Below are positions 36,069 through 44,932 of a stretch of DNA of 64,000 nucleotides, one piece after another. Origin of the DNA: Streptomyces sp. CB01881 (GTDB lineage Bacteria > Actinomycetota > Actinomycetes > Streptomycetales > Streptomycetaceae); assembly GCF_002953255.1 (NCBI RefSeq), contig NZ_CP026498.1, positions 1,597,291 through 1,661,290 of the forward strand, given 5' to 3'. Within the stretch, counting starts at the first letter, position 1; every line of letters begins with the position of its first letter. The position numbers and the translations under genes were made by a program. The notes under the pieces were generated by a model. The model did no database searches and was not told the DNA's origin. It worked only from the letters and a program-made list of their open reading frames with translations.

Positions 36069-37295
36069 TCAGGCGGGCAGCCCGAGGCAGCCGCGCACCG
36101 CGCGGATCAGGTTCCGCGAGCGGACGTCGCCCGTGACCCCGGGCTGCATGCCGTTGGTGACGTAGCCGAAGCCCAGCCCGAGGTCGGGGTCGGCGAAGCC
36201 GAGCGAGCCGCCCCGGCCCGGGTGGCCGAAGCTGGCCGGCGAGGCCATCAGCGAGGTCGGGCCGTGCCGGAAGAAACCGAGGCCGAACGTCGAGTTGACG
36301 ATCAGCACCCGGTCCGGCCCGCTGACCGCCGGTCCGACCGCGCGGGCCAGCAGCTCCGGCCCGAACAGCGCCGGCAGGACCTCGCCCGCCCCGCCGCCGT
36401 GCCGGTCGGCCGCGCCGACCAGCGCCGCGTAGAACCGGGCCAGCGAACGGGCGGTGCCGATCCCGCCCGCGCCGGGGATCTCGGCGGCCTGGACCGCCGG
36501 GTCGTTGAGGTCCACCCCGGGACGCACCGAGGCGAAGGCGCGGGCGGTCAGCGAGGCCGGGTCCTGGTAGGCGTCCCGCACCGCCTGCTTGGGACGCAGC
36601 CGCAGCCCGCTCGGCCCCGTCCGGGCGGCCTCCGGCGCGGGCAGGTCCACCAGCCGGCCCACCCGCGGGGCGGCGCCGGCCGGCAGCCCGATCCACAGGT
36701 CGAGGCCGAGCGGCCGGGCGATCTCCTCGGCGAAGTACTGCCCGACGGTCCGCCCGCTCACCCGCCGGACCACCTCGCCGACCAGCCAGCCGAAGGTGTA
36801 GGGGTGGTAGCCGTGCGCGGTGCCCGGCTCCCAGGCGGGTGCCTGGGCGGCGACGGCCGCCGCCGCCCGCTCCCAGGTCAGCACGTCCTCCAGGCGCAGC
36901 GGCACGTCCAGGGCGGGTACCCCGGCCTGGTGCGAGAGCAGCCAGCTCACCGGCACCCGGTCCTTGCCGGCCGCCTTGAACTCCGGCCAGTACGAGGCGA
37001 CCGGCGCGTCCAGGTCGAGCTGCCCGCGGTCGGCCAGCAGCAGCGCGGTGGTGGCGGTCAGGCCCTTGGTGACCGAGCGCAGCACCTGCGCGGTGTCGGC
37101 CGTCCACGGCACGGCCGGTGCGGGCCGCCCGCCGACCTCCGGCCGGGCGTCGCCGCCCCACAGGTCGACCACCTTGCGGCCGCGCACGTACAGCGCGAAG
37201 GCCGCGCCCAGCTCGCCGTACTCCCGGAAGTTGCGGGCGAAGGCGTCGCGCACCGGCTCGAAGCCCTCGGCCGTCCCGCCCCAGATCTCCACCAC
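36069..37295 (-). CDS. serine hydrolase of the beta-lactamase (class C / EstB) family
   Basis: A 408-residue protein with the SxxK motif in VLRSVTKGLTA and the Tyr motif region in HGYHPYTFGW; SFGHPGRGGSLGFADP is the KTG-equivalent segment (HPG type, as in esterases). It has no signal peptide, which favours an intracellular esterase or amidase over a beta-lactamase. The start is uncertain: adjacent GTG codons at 37295 and 37292 precede VEIWGG, and I see no better ATG. Divergent from a Nudix gene. Confidence 0.82.
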   Translation of the reverse strand: MVEIWGGTAEGFEPVRDAFARNFREYGELGAAFALYVRGRKVVDLWGGDARPEVGGRPAPAVPWTADTAQVLRSVTKGLTATTALLLADRGQLDLDAPVASYWPEFKAAGKDRVPVSWLLSHQAGVPALDVPLRLEDVLTWERAAAAVAAQAPAWEPGTAHGYHPYTFGWLVGEVVRRVSGRTVGQYFAEEIARPLGLDLWIGLPAGAAPRVGRLVDLPAPEAARTGPSGLRLRPKQAVRDAYQDPASLTARAFASVRPGVDLNDPAVQAAEIPGAGGIGTARSLARFYAALVGAADRHGGGAGEVLPALFGPELLARAVGPAVSGPDRVLIVNSTFGLGFFRHGPTSLMASPASFGHPGRGGSLGFADPDLGLGFGYVTNGMQPGVTGDVRSRNLIRAVRGCLGLPA

Positions 37296-37404
37296 CGCGT
37301 GCCGCCCAGCCTCGTCCGAATGCGTACCGTGCCCGTGTCCGGAGTCCGTGCGGAGTTCCGTTCGGTGCGTTCGAACCGGGCCCGGAAACCCTAACCTGTC
37401 CGTC

Positions 37405-37911
37405 ATGACCAACCCTGCCGAAGAGCTGCTGGACGTCGTCGACGAGCACGACCGGGTGATCGGGACCGCCCGGCGCGGGGAGGTGTACCGGGACGGGCTG
37501 ACCCACCGCTGCGTCTTCATCCTGGTCCGCGACCCGGCCGGTCGCATCTTCGTGCACCGGCGCACCGACACCAAGCTGTTCGCCCCCGGCGCGCACGACA
37601 TGTTCGTCGGCGGCGTGGTCGGCGCGGGCGAGTCGTACGCGAGCGCCGCCGTCCGGGAGGCCGAGGAGGAGCTCGGCGTGCACGGGATCGAGCCGGAGCC
37701 GCTGTTCAAGTTCCTGTACCGGGGCGGCGGGCTCTCCTGGTGGTGCGATGTGTACGAGGCCCGCTGGGACGGCCCGGTGTCGCCGCAGGAGTCCGAGGTC
37801 GCCTGGCACGCCTGGCTCACCCCGGCGGAGCTGGACGAGCGGCTGGCGCGCGACGAGTTCGTCCCCGACGGGCTGGAGGCGTACCGCCGCTACCGCGAGC
37901 TGCGCGGATAG
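37405..37911 (+). CDS. Nudix hydrolase
   Basis: A 168-residue protein with a complete Nudix box: GVVGAGE, then SYASAAVREAEEELGV, matching Gx5Ex7REUxEExGU. The N-terminal LLDVVDEHDRVIGTARRGEVYRDG-like segment and RCVFILV resemble the YfcD / isopentenyl-diphosphate-isomerase-like branch. Likely hydrolyses a nucleoside diphosphate derivative; substrate unknown. ATG start, divergent from the serine hydrolase. Confidence 0.87.
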   Translation: MTNPAEELLDVVDEHDRVIGTARRGEVYRDGLTHRCVFILVRDPAGRIFVHRRTDTKLFAPGAHDMFVGGVVGAGESYASAAVREAEEELGVHGIEPEPLFKFLYRGGGLSWWCDVYEARWDGPVSPQESEVAWHAWLTPAELDERLARDEFVPDGLEAYRRYRELRG

Positions 37912-38014
37912 CGCGGCCGGATAGACACCTCACGGCGCCAAGCCGTCAAGCCGGTGGCCGGGTGGAGCGTGGGGCGGTCGAACAGAGCTGATCCTCGTAC
38001 GCCAGAATCGCGGC

Positions 38015-38149
38015 ATGGCGATGGCACGGCGCTGGTACTCCTCGGCTCCCGTTGTGGACGGCCTCCCGCTGCTGGACGGGCCCGGATTTTGGGCCGCGCA
38101 CCTGGTCGACCTGTGCGAGGGCGAGTCGGCCCTTATCTGGGGCTCCTAG
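38015..38149 (+). CDS. small hypothetical ORF (44 codons), possibly a gene remnant
   Basis: ATG to TAG at 38147-38149. The peptide has GLPLLDGPGFWAAHLVDLCEG, which looks like a fragment of a globular protein rather than random reading, but I do not recognise it. It lies in the 437-base gap 37912-38348, where base use becomes less GC-biased and an accessory patch starts. I see no other gene in that gap. Could be noise. Confidence 0.25.
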   Translation: MAMARRWYSSAPVVDGLPLLDGPGFWAAHLVDLCEGESALIWGS

Positions 38150-38348
38150 GCAGTTTGAGCATGTCAGCGTGCATCTGGAGTTGTCAGGGATGTAAGGCAC
38201 GTAGTCGAGGCTCCGATGCGACGTGTCCTGTGCCGCCTACGTTCTCCACACACTGTCACCGTGGCCTTCACCCGCCTGTGGCTCGCCCATGATCGGCGGG
38301 CGGATAAAGCGGTGGTCGTCTGATTGGCTTCCCTGCCACGATCTGGGT

Positions 38349-38873
38349 GTGACTACGTTGCTCCTGATGGTCGGCCTGCCAGGGGCCGGAAAGACCACGC
38401 GGGCTCGGCAGCTCGCCGCGGAGTACGGCGCGCTGCGTCTGACGCCCGACGACTGGATGATTCCCCTGTTCGGCGAGGCGGAGGCAGACGGGAAGCGCGA
38501 CGTGCTGGAGGGGCGCATGCTCTGGCTCGCCTTGGAGGCGGTCAAACTGGGCACCAACGTCGTCGTGGACTACGGCTGCTGGTCGCGGGACGAACGGTCT
38601 GCCATCCGCTGGCTGGTGGAGGCCGAGGAGGCGTGCTTCCGCATGGTCTACCTGCCGGTGGACGATGAGACCCAGCGCGCGCGTATTGCCCATCGCTGGG
38701 CGACTGCCCCCGAGGAGACGTTGCCGATGTCCGAGGCCGACATCCTGCACGGGCGGGCGCATTTCGAGGAGCCCGACGCGGCGGAGCTGGAGGGCCGCGG
38801 GACCGCTGGCCCGCCGCCCGGCTGGGTGGGCTGGCGGGAGTGGGCCGCCGCCAGGTGGCCGTCGTTCGCGTGA
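38349..38873 (+). CDS. small P-loop kinase / AAA-type ATP-binding protein
   Basis: A 174-residue protein with Walker A GLPGAGKTT at the N terminus, a DDW motif (LTPDDWMIPLF) and NVVVDYGCWSRDERS as the strand after the lid. It matches the zeta-toxin-like / phosphotransferase kinases (AAA_33 type) widely found in Streptomyces, which phosphorylate small molecules such as antibiotics or sugars. GTG start. It is the first recognisable gene of an accessory-looking stretch that ends in a decayed IS110 transposase. Confidence 0.78.
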   Translation: MTTLLLMVGLPGAGKTTRARQLAAEYGALRLTPDDWMIPLFGEAEADGKRDVLEGRMLWLALEAVKLGTNVVVDYGCWSRDERSAIRWLVEAEEACFRMVYLPVDDETQRARIAHRWATAPEETLPMSEADILHGRAHFEEPDAAELEGRGTAGPPPGWVGWREWAAARWPSFA

Positions 38874-39027
38874 CTGCTGCGACCCACGACAGCGCAGCCG
38901 TAGCGAGCGTGCCCTCACCAGGCCGAAATGTTCCCCGCTGGACGAGAATTGACGTTCATTCCGTTGGCCTCGTTCAGCGCGGGGCTGCCGATGGGCGCCC
39001 CGCTCATCCATCGTGAGGAGACCTGGC

Positions 39028-39555
39028 TTGACCCTCTCATGGGATCTGCTGATATCCACCGCAGGTGGTGTCACCGCAACGGTCGTGGGCGTCATCGCCG
39101 GCGGTGTCATCGGACGCCGCGGCCAGCACCAGCAATGGCTGCAGGGGACGCAGACCGCCGCCTACGAGAAGTTCCTGCAGGCGTTCGGGGCCGTGGAGGC
39201 GGAGCTGCGCGAGGCATTCCTCGACGAGCGCAGGCCCGCCGTCGACTGGGTGCCGTTCGTGGCCGCCCAGCACTCGGTCAGCCTCGTTGCCGACCCGGCG
39301 ACCAGTGCAGCAGCCGAGCGGGTCTGCGAGATCCTGGAGGACTTCACCATCCTCTTCCATGGGCGTCAGCCGACCGACATCGAAGAACTGCGGCCGATTC
39401 ATACCGCGCTGGGTGAGGCTCACCTGAGCTTCGTCAATGCGGCCCGCTGTTCCCTTGCCCCGTCCCAACGGCGCTTGGACCGATCACTGGGCGGCCCCTC
39501 ACCCTGGCGGGGCGTCGAGTCCTTCTACACCCGACCTGACAGAAGCCTCGACTGA
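39028..39555 (+). CDS. hypothetical protein with one N-terminal membrane helix
   Basis: A 175-residue protein. Residues about 6-30 (LLISTAGGVTATVVGVIAGG) form one membrane helix followed by basic residues, then a cytoplasmic helical domain with no known motif. The TTG start is favoured because AGGAG sits 7 bases upstream; a GTG at 39013 is in frame. Similar one-TM proteins are common and unassigned in streptomycetes. Confidence 0.68.
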   Translation: MTLSWDLLISTAGGVTATVVGVIAGGVIGRRGQHQQWLQGTQTAAYEKFLQAFGAVEAELREAFLDERRPAVDWVPFVAAQHSVSLVADPATSAAAERVCEILEDFTILFHGRQPTDIEELRPIHTALGEAHLSFVNAARCSLAPSQRRLDRSLGGPSPWRGVESFYTRPDRSLD

Positions 39556-39931
39556 GCCTTGGCAGGGTGTCCGACTGGGAGGACGTTCTGGGCCGCTCTG
39601 CCCGATTGTCGGCGGACTGGCGGAATCGTTGAGGGGGTGACGGTCAGGTCGAGCCGCGCGGAGCAGTAGCCGTCGAGCGCGGTGGCTCGCTCGTCGCATC
39701 GGTGACGACGCTGTGAAATCCAGCGTCACTCCAGGTCCTTGAGCATCAGCGTGCACGTCGCCGTCGCGGCCGGCACCGCAGTGCCGTCCGGCAACTCCCG
39801 CTCCGGCAACGGCGCACCCACTTCCTGACCAGGGCGCCGAGCACGCCCGCCGCTGACGTGCCGTACGTGCCTGACGAACCCCTGGATATCTGTAAGGCAC
39901 GGACTGATCAGGGCCACTTGCCGTACTTGTC
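39556..39931. other. 376-base gap with imperfect repeats, no clear gene
   Basis: A direct repeat with a period of about 60 bp (GACGTGCCGTACGTGCCTGAC at 39856-39876 and CACTTGCCGTACTTGTCTTAC at 39916-39936) and an inverted pair CGTGCCT/AGGCACG occur here. A minus-strand ORF at 39726-39917 has a patch (TATCTLMLKDLE) that could be a gene fragment, but I cannot support it. Likely the scar of past insertion and deletion at the truncated end of the transposase. Confidence 0.45.
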
Positions 39932-40822
39932 TTACGGCCCCTGAGCACCCCGGATAACGCCGCGGGAAAGCTGCAGATGATCTCGGCGTCCGGGTGCTGC
40001 GGGAACACCTCCTCGACGGCCTGGGCGAGGTCGTCGGCGGCGGTGCAGGCAGCCGCGAGCTGGCCCAGGAGAGCGAGCGTCTGCTGGCCGAGCGCGTCCT
40101 CGACCAGCGGGGGCTGGTGGGCCCAGTCGGCGCGAAAGACCTCGCGCAGTCGCTCGACCTCGGCCTCGATGCCGCGCTTGCGGCCGGCCCTCTTGAGGGC
40201 GGCCCTCTTGAGGGCGGCGGCGAGCTGCGTGCGGGTCAGCCGCGCGGCCTTTGCCGGGGTGGGGGCTGTCTTGAGGATCTCGCGGGCTTCGGGGCGGCAC
40301 AGGCCGTTTTTCCACGGCTCGAAGGCGGCCAACGCCGCCGGGTAGTACTCGCGTAGCAGTGAGCGGAGCTGGTTGGCCATCTGCTGTTTGTTTCCAGACG
40401 GCGTCCTGCTGGGCGCGGGCGAGGACGGCGACGGCGCGGGCCAGGCCGCTGTCGTCGGGAAGAGGCCGGTGGGCGTGCATGTCGGTGCGCAGGATGTTGG
40501 CCAGGACCAGGGCGTCGCCGGGGTCGGACTTCTTGCGGGAGACGGCGTGGCGGTCGCGGTAGCGGGCGGCGGCCATCGGGTTGATCGCGAAGACCTTCCG
40601 AGTACCGGTCCGCAGGACCGCGACCAGCAGGCCACGGGAGGTCTCGATCGCGATAGGGATCGGGGCATCCTCGGTGTCCCCGTACTCGGCGAGCAGGTCC
40701 AGCAGCAGCTTGCAGCCGGCCGCATCGTCGGTGATGTGCCGCTTGGCCAGCAGCCGGCCGGTGTCGTCGACCAGGGCGACGTCGTGCGTCCGGTCGGCCC
40801 AGTCGATGCCACAGTAGATCAA
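39932..40822 (-). pseudogene. IS110-family transposase remnant (frameshift and 3' truncation)
   Basis: The N-terminal RuvC-like (DEDD) domain is clear: CGIDWADRTHDVALVDDTGR, IAIETSRG and KSDPGDALVLAN. After AQQDAVW the frame shifts near 40391-40393 (one extra A on the coding strand). The other frame then continues with KQQMANQLRSLLREYYPAAL and the coiled-coil helices. The C-terminal Transposase_20 domain, with its catalytic serine, is missing after HPDAEIICSFPA. The element is therefore dead. Upstream DNA (40823 to about 41100) would be its non-coding end. Confidence 0.85.
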
Positions 40823-41313
40823 GTTGTTCCCTCCCAGGGCGCGATGTTTGCGCTGGTCACGAGCGCATGCGGGCCACGCAGCGACCTAATTCCAGGACTC
40901 GGCCATCCAGCCGGTCCGCCACCTCACTAGCCGTTCGTGGCACCAGCGCACCCCACGGGCCTCGGTCTCTTGCGGGAGCTCGGGCGACTCGGGCAAAACG
41001 AGAGGTCACCATGCGGTGGGCTCGCACCACCAACACCAACGAGTGATCAAGAGCGTGGTGTTGACGGTGGTGACGGCCGCGAAGGCGCCGGACGCCGCCG
41101 CTCTGTTCAAAGGCATCGACGCCTGGCATCATCAAGGCTTTCCTCCGGCGCCCACGCGGCCGCCACCACCGCGAATGCCGGGGCCGCGCGCCGATCTATC
41201 CGAAGGCCTCAGCGACCCGGGTGGCGCGAGGCGTCACGACCTCGGCATTCGAACGGACCGGCAACAGCCCCCTGGCTCCACCGATCCGCTATCAACGAAT
41301 TAGGGTGGCGCGC
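40823..41313. other. non-coding end of the IS110 remnant and TetR promoter region
   Basis: A 490-base gap without a convincing gene. In the IS110 group the bridge RNA is encoded in the non-coding end next to the transposase start, so 40823 to about 41000 is where one would look. I can see local inverted repeats but cannot define a bridge RNA by eye. The right part must contain the promoter of the TetR gene. Confidence 0.35.
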
Positions 41314-42201
41314 ATGGCCTCCCGTACGCCGTCGGCGTCGCCCACGTCCGCGCGCCCCCGCCGGAGCACCGACCGGAGCAGCGACCGGACCACCGGCCCC
41401 GACGCCGGGCCGGCCGGCGGTACGGGCGCGGCCAAGGCGGCGGGCAAGGGCGGCGGCAAGGGTGGCGAGAAGCCCCGCCGGCGGCTGAGCGTGGACGAGC
41501 GGCGCGAGCAGCTGATCGCCGTCGCGCTGGAGCTGTTCAGCCGCCGCCCGCCGGAGGAGGTGTCGATCGACGACATCGCGGCCGCCGCCGGCGCCTCCCG
41601 CCCGCTGGTCTACCACTACTTCCCGGGCAAGCAGGCGCTGTACGAGGAGTCGCTGCGCCGGGCCGGGCGCGAGCTGGCCGGCCGGTTCGAGGAGCCGCAC
41701 GAGGGCCCGCTCTCCGACCGGCTCCACCGGGTGATGGGCCGCTACCTGGACTTCGTGCAGAGCCACGGCCCCGGCTTCGCCGCACTGCTGCGCGGCGGCT
41801 CGGTCGCGGCCAGCGCCGGGACGTCCGCGGTGATCGACGACGTCCGGCAGGCCGCGGCCGACCAGATCCTGGCGCACCTGGCCCTCCCCTCGCCCAGCCC
41901 TGGCGTGCGGCTCACCGTCCGCGCCTGGATCGCCAACGCCGAGATCACCTCGCTGGAGTGGCTGGCCGAGCGCTCGGTGCCGCTGGAGGAGCTCCAGCTC
42001 CACCTGGTCCAGGAGTTCGTCGCCTCGCTGACCCTGACCGCCGCCCGCGAGCCCGCGCTGGCCGCCGAATTCGCCGGGTTCTTCGCCGGGGAACGCCCCG
42101 ACGGCCCGGCCGGGCGGCTCGTGCGCGACCTCGCCGGGCTGTTCGCCGTCCCGGGCATCGCGGACGCCGTCGCCGCGCTGGCGGCCGAGCCGTCGGACTG
42201 A
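41314..42201 (+). CDS. TetR family regulator with basic disordered N-terminal tail
   Basis: A 295-residue regulator. The first ~55 residues are Ser/Pro/Arg and then Gly/Lys-rich (AAGKGGGKGGEKPRRR), probably a flexible DNA-contacting tail. The HTH follows: ELFSRRPPEEVSIDDIAAAA and GASRPLVYHYFPGKQALYEE. The ligand domain ends in FAVPGIADAVAALAAEP. ATG start. Separated by 252 bases (with GACCGGCC repeats at 42204-42235) from the PPPDFNPF-repeat gene. Confidence 0.85.
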   Translation: MASRTPSASPTSARPRRSTDRSSDRTTGPDAGPAGGTGAAKAAGKGGGKGGEKPRRRLSVDERREQLIAVALELFSRRPPEEVSIDDIAAAAGASRPLVYHYFPGKQALYEESLRRAGRELAGRFEEPHEGPLSDRLHRVMGRYLDFVQSHGPGFAALLRGGSVAASAGTSAVIDDVRQAAADQILAHLALPSPSPGVRLTVRAWIANAEITSLEWLAERSVPLEELQLHLVQEFVASLTLTAAREPALAAEFAGFFAGERPDGPAGRLVRDLAGLFAVPGIADAVAALAAEPSD

Positions 42202-42453
42202 CGGACCGGCCGACCGGCCGACCGGCCGGCGGACCGGAAAACTGACGGGCCGACGGACTCCGCGGACCGCGGACCGGCCGGCTCCGCGGCCGACGGACCG
42301 ACCGCCGCCGGCCCCGCCGGACCGGCCGCCGGTTCTGCCCCGACCGCGGCCTCTGATAGGAATGTCCACGGATCCGACGGCGCATCCGGTCACCGGCGCG
42401 CCCGGACCACCGGACCACCGAACGCAGACGCAGCAGAGCGGGGGGCTCATCAG

Positions 42454-44493
42454 TTGACCCAGGACGGCCAGTTCACCGCGGAGACCAACCCCTTCGCCGC
42501 CGCGGAGCAGGTGTCCGCGACGCTCGGCGCGCTCACCGAGGCCCTTCTCGCACCGCACGCCTCCCGCCACCCGGCGGCCTCGCTGACCACGCTGCGCGGC
42601 GGCACCCACCCGTCGGCCGAGTCGCTGTTCAACCTGCGGCTCGCCCCCAACGGCCCGGTGTACGACGCCGTCGACCGGCTCGGCACCGTCGTCACCGCCG
42701 GGACGGCCCGCCCCGGCACCGGCGCCCCGGTGGCCGGACCGGCCACGGACGCGCTGCTCGCCCGGTACGGCGGCGGTGCGGTGCGCGGTGCGGTGGCCGA
42801 CCGGGGCACCCTCTCGGCCGCGCTGTTCGAGCTGCCGGTGTCCGGTGAGGCCGCCGACCCCAAGCTCCGCCCGCCGTTCGCCGCCGCGCTGGCCGCGCTC
42901 GCCTCCGGGCAGCAGACCCGGCAGCCGGTCGAGCTGGCCACCGGTGCCGGCGCCGAGGTCCGCCTCGTCGTGCCGCCCGGCTTCCACCCGCTGACCTCCC
43001 CGGGCGGTCCGCCCGGCGTCTCGGCCCGTACGGTGCCCACCGGCCCGGCCGCCGCCGACGGCGTGGCCGCCGGCAAGGGCCTCGACCCGGCCACCGCCGC
43101 GGCCGCCACCGAGCTGACCACCCATCTGGCCGAGGTGGCCGAGGAGTTGTTCAGCGGCACCGGCCCGGCGCCGCGCCGCGACTTCGCGGTGATCGCCGCC
43201 ACTCTGGCGGACATCCTCACCGCTTCGGGCACCGTCTACGCGGGCGTCTGCGCGGTCGAGGTGGACGGCCGCCCGAGCGACGCCACCCTGGTGGTCTCGC
43301 TGGCCCGGCACCCGCTGCCGATCACCGGCCTCGCCACCGAGCTGGCCACCGTCCGCCGGCACGCCGAGGTCTGGACGGTGCTGCTGCCGGCCGGACCGGC
43401 CGCCGTCCTGGTCGAGGGACGCAGCGTCCCGGTGCCCGGCACGCTGGCCGCCGACGGCGGGCGGCGCTGGGCGGTCACCTCGGTGGTGGAGGCGTTCGTC
43501 CCGCTGCCGGACGGCGTCTCGGTGCTCTGCGTCCAGCTCACCACGGGCCAGCCGCAGGACTGGGATCTGTACACCGAGGCCTTCGCCGAACTGCTGACGA
43601 GCGTGCAGTTCGGCTGGGACGGCGTCGCCGGCACGCTCACCGCCCCGGCCGTCCCGGTGCAGACCCCTCCCCCGGTCCTCTCCCCGACGCCGGCCCGCGG
43701 CGTCCCCGTGAACCCGGCTCCCGTGGCTCCGGCATCGGCACCGGCCCCTGTGGCCGCACCGGACCCGGCCCCCGCGGAACCCGCCGCCGGCCTTCCGTCG
43801 CTGCCGACGGTCTTCACCGACCCCGCCCCCGCCGACCCGACGCCGCTGCCGGTGCACCTGCGCGGGACCCCGGTGCGCGTCCCTCCGGCCGACTTCAACC
43901 CCTTCGCCCCGGTCGCCGACCCGACGCCGGCCGAGCCGATCCTCGTCCCGGACGACGGTCCGGACGCCGCATCCGCGGGCGCCCCGGTGGCGGTCCCGCC
44001 GCCGGACTTCGACCCCTTCGGCGTGCTGCCCCCGACGCTCACCGACACCACCGTGCCCCGCGCCGAGGAGGACGACCGCCCCAAGGGCACCCCGGTCATG
44101 ATCCCGCCGCCGGACTTCAACCCCTTCGCCTTCGCCCCCCTGCCCATGGACGCCGTCGCCCCGGCCGCGGCACCCGCGGCCGCATCGGCCCCGGCCACCG
44201 ACCCGTTCGGCACGGTGACGGCCGACCAGCCGAGCGACCCCTTCGGCACCACCCTCCCGCAGCAGTCGGCCCCCGTCCCGCCGCCGCCCTCGGCGCCGCC
44301 GGCCGTCCCCGCGCCGACGGCGACCCTGCCGTCCGACGAGGAGTCGCAGGAGGAGGACCGGAAGCCCAAGGGCACTCCGGTGATGATCCCGCCGCCGGAC
44401 TTCAACCCCTTCGCACCGCCGTCCGGCATGTTCACCCAGGACGCCCCGGCCGCCCCGCCGGCCGTCGCACCGGAGAACAGCCCCTTCGGCTGA
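42454..44493 (+). CDS. large protein with Pro-rich tail carrying four PPPDFNPF repeats
   Basis: A 679-residue protein I do not recognise. Residues about 1-400 look globular and contain VTAGTARPGTGAPVAGPATDALL, VIAATLADILTASGTVYAGV and LPDGVSVLCVQLTTGQPQDWDLY. Residues about 405-679 are Pro/Ala-rich and carry four copies of a GTPVxxPPPDFNPF unit near residues 470, 509, 544 and 639. Short DPFG and SPFG motifs lie between them, and the protein ends in NSPFG. It lacks signal peptide and membrane helices. The repeats look like short linear binding motifs. The TTG start has GGGGGG about 9 bases upstream. Confidence 0.7.
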   Translation: MTQDGQFTAETNPFAAAEQVSATLGALTEALLAPHASRHPAASLTTLRGGTHPSAESLFNLRLAPNGPVYDAVDRLGTVVTAGTARPGTGAPVAGPATDALLARYGGGAVRGAVADRGTLSAALFELPVSGEAADPKLRPPFAAALAALASGQQTRQPVELATGAGAEVRLVVPPGFHPLTSPGGPPGVSARTVPTGPAAADGVAAGKGLDPATAAAATELTTHLAEVAEELFSGTGPAPRRDFAVIAATLADILTASGTVYAGVCAVEVDGRPSDATLVVSLARHPLPITGLATELATVRRHAEVWTVLLPAGPAAVLVEGRSVPVPGTLAADGGRRWAVTSVVEAFVPLPDGVSVLCVQLTTGQPQDWDLYTEAFAELLTSVQFGWDGVAGTLTAPAVPVQTPPPVLSPTPARGVPVNPAPVAPASAPAPVAAPDPAPAEPAAGLPSLPTVFTDPAPADPTPLPVHLRGTPVRVPPADFNPFAPVADPTPAEPILVPDDGPDAASAGAPVAVPPPDFDPFGVLPPTLTDTTVPRAEEDDRPKGTPVMIPPPDFNPFAFAPLPMDAVAPAAAPAAASAPATDPFGTVTADQPSDPFGTTLPQQSAPVPPPPSAPPAVPAPTATLPSDEESQEEDRKPKGTPVMIPPPDFNPFAPPSGMFTQDAPAAPPAVAPENSPFG

Positions 44494-44545
44494 GGTCCGC
44501 GATGGAGGGCCGCCCCACCGGGGCGGCCCTCCGACGCTCCGCCCC

Positions 44546-44644
44546 ACCCCCGAACGCCGCCCCGCCCCCCGAGCACCGCTCCACCTCACCCCCGAACGCC
44601 GCCCCGCCCCACCCCCCGAGCACCGCTCCACCTCACCCCCGAAC
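44546..44644. repeat. tandem repeat of about 42-47 bp, two copies
   Basis: Two copies of a C-rich unit (CGAACGCCGCCCCGCC..., GAGCACCGCTCCACCTCAC) follow one another after the repeat-protein gene; a third copy begins with CGAAC at 44640. No gene is seen between 44494 and 44723. Confidence 0.7.
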
Positions 44645-44723
44645 AAGGGCCCGGGCGGCCACGGTTGGCCCCGTCCCGGGTGAACCCGCCCTCCCCGCAC
44701 CCGCGGTCATGTTCACGCCCGCC

Positions 44724-44739
44724 AACTGGTACAGACCTA
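44724..44739. promoter_or_regulatory. DasR-type operator (dre) upstream of the chitinase gene
   Basis: ACTGGTACAGACCTAT matches the streptomycete dre pattern (ACTGGTCTAGACCACT-like), with inverted TGGT/GACC halves. It lies about 195 bases before the chitinase start. The overlapping TGGTACAGACC also resembles the direct repeats described at chitinase promoters. It would give N-acetylglucosamine-responsive control. Confidence 0.65.
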
Positions 44740-44932
44740 TTGCCAGTTGCCGGCCGGCTCCCTACTCTCGGGGAGCACAGGATCCTCTGCGGCACCCCGA
44801 CGGCCCGAGGTCTCCCGCTCCGCGCCGCCCCACGGCCGGAGCGCCCGCACGCTGCTCCACGCACCTGACACCTCCCCACAGGTAACGGGGCGACCCGGCA
44901 TGCCCGGAGACCCCGGGACAGGAGCCACAACC

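Noticed and set aside
39726..39917. 63-codon minus-strand ORF with TATCTLMLKDLE
   Set aside because: It might be a gene fragment, but there is no clear start signal, no recognised family and it spans the repeat region; support is too weak for a CDS call.
40388..40396. Programmed frameshift in the IS110 transposase
   Set aside because: The family encodes its transposase in one frame, and this copy also lacks its C-terminal domain, so decay is more likely.
41209..44700. 1163-codon minus-strand ORF
   Set aside because: Mirror frame of the TetR and PPPDFNPF-repeat genes; Arg/Gly-rich with no conserved motif.
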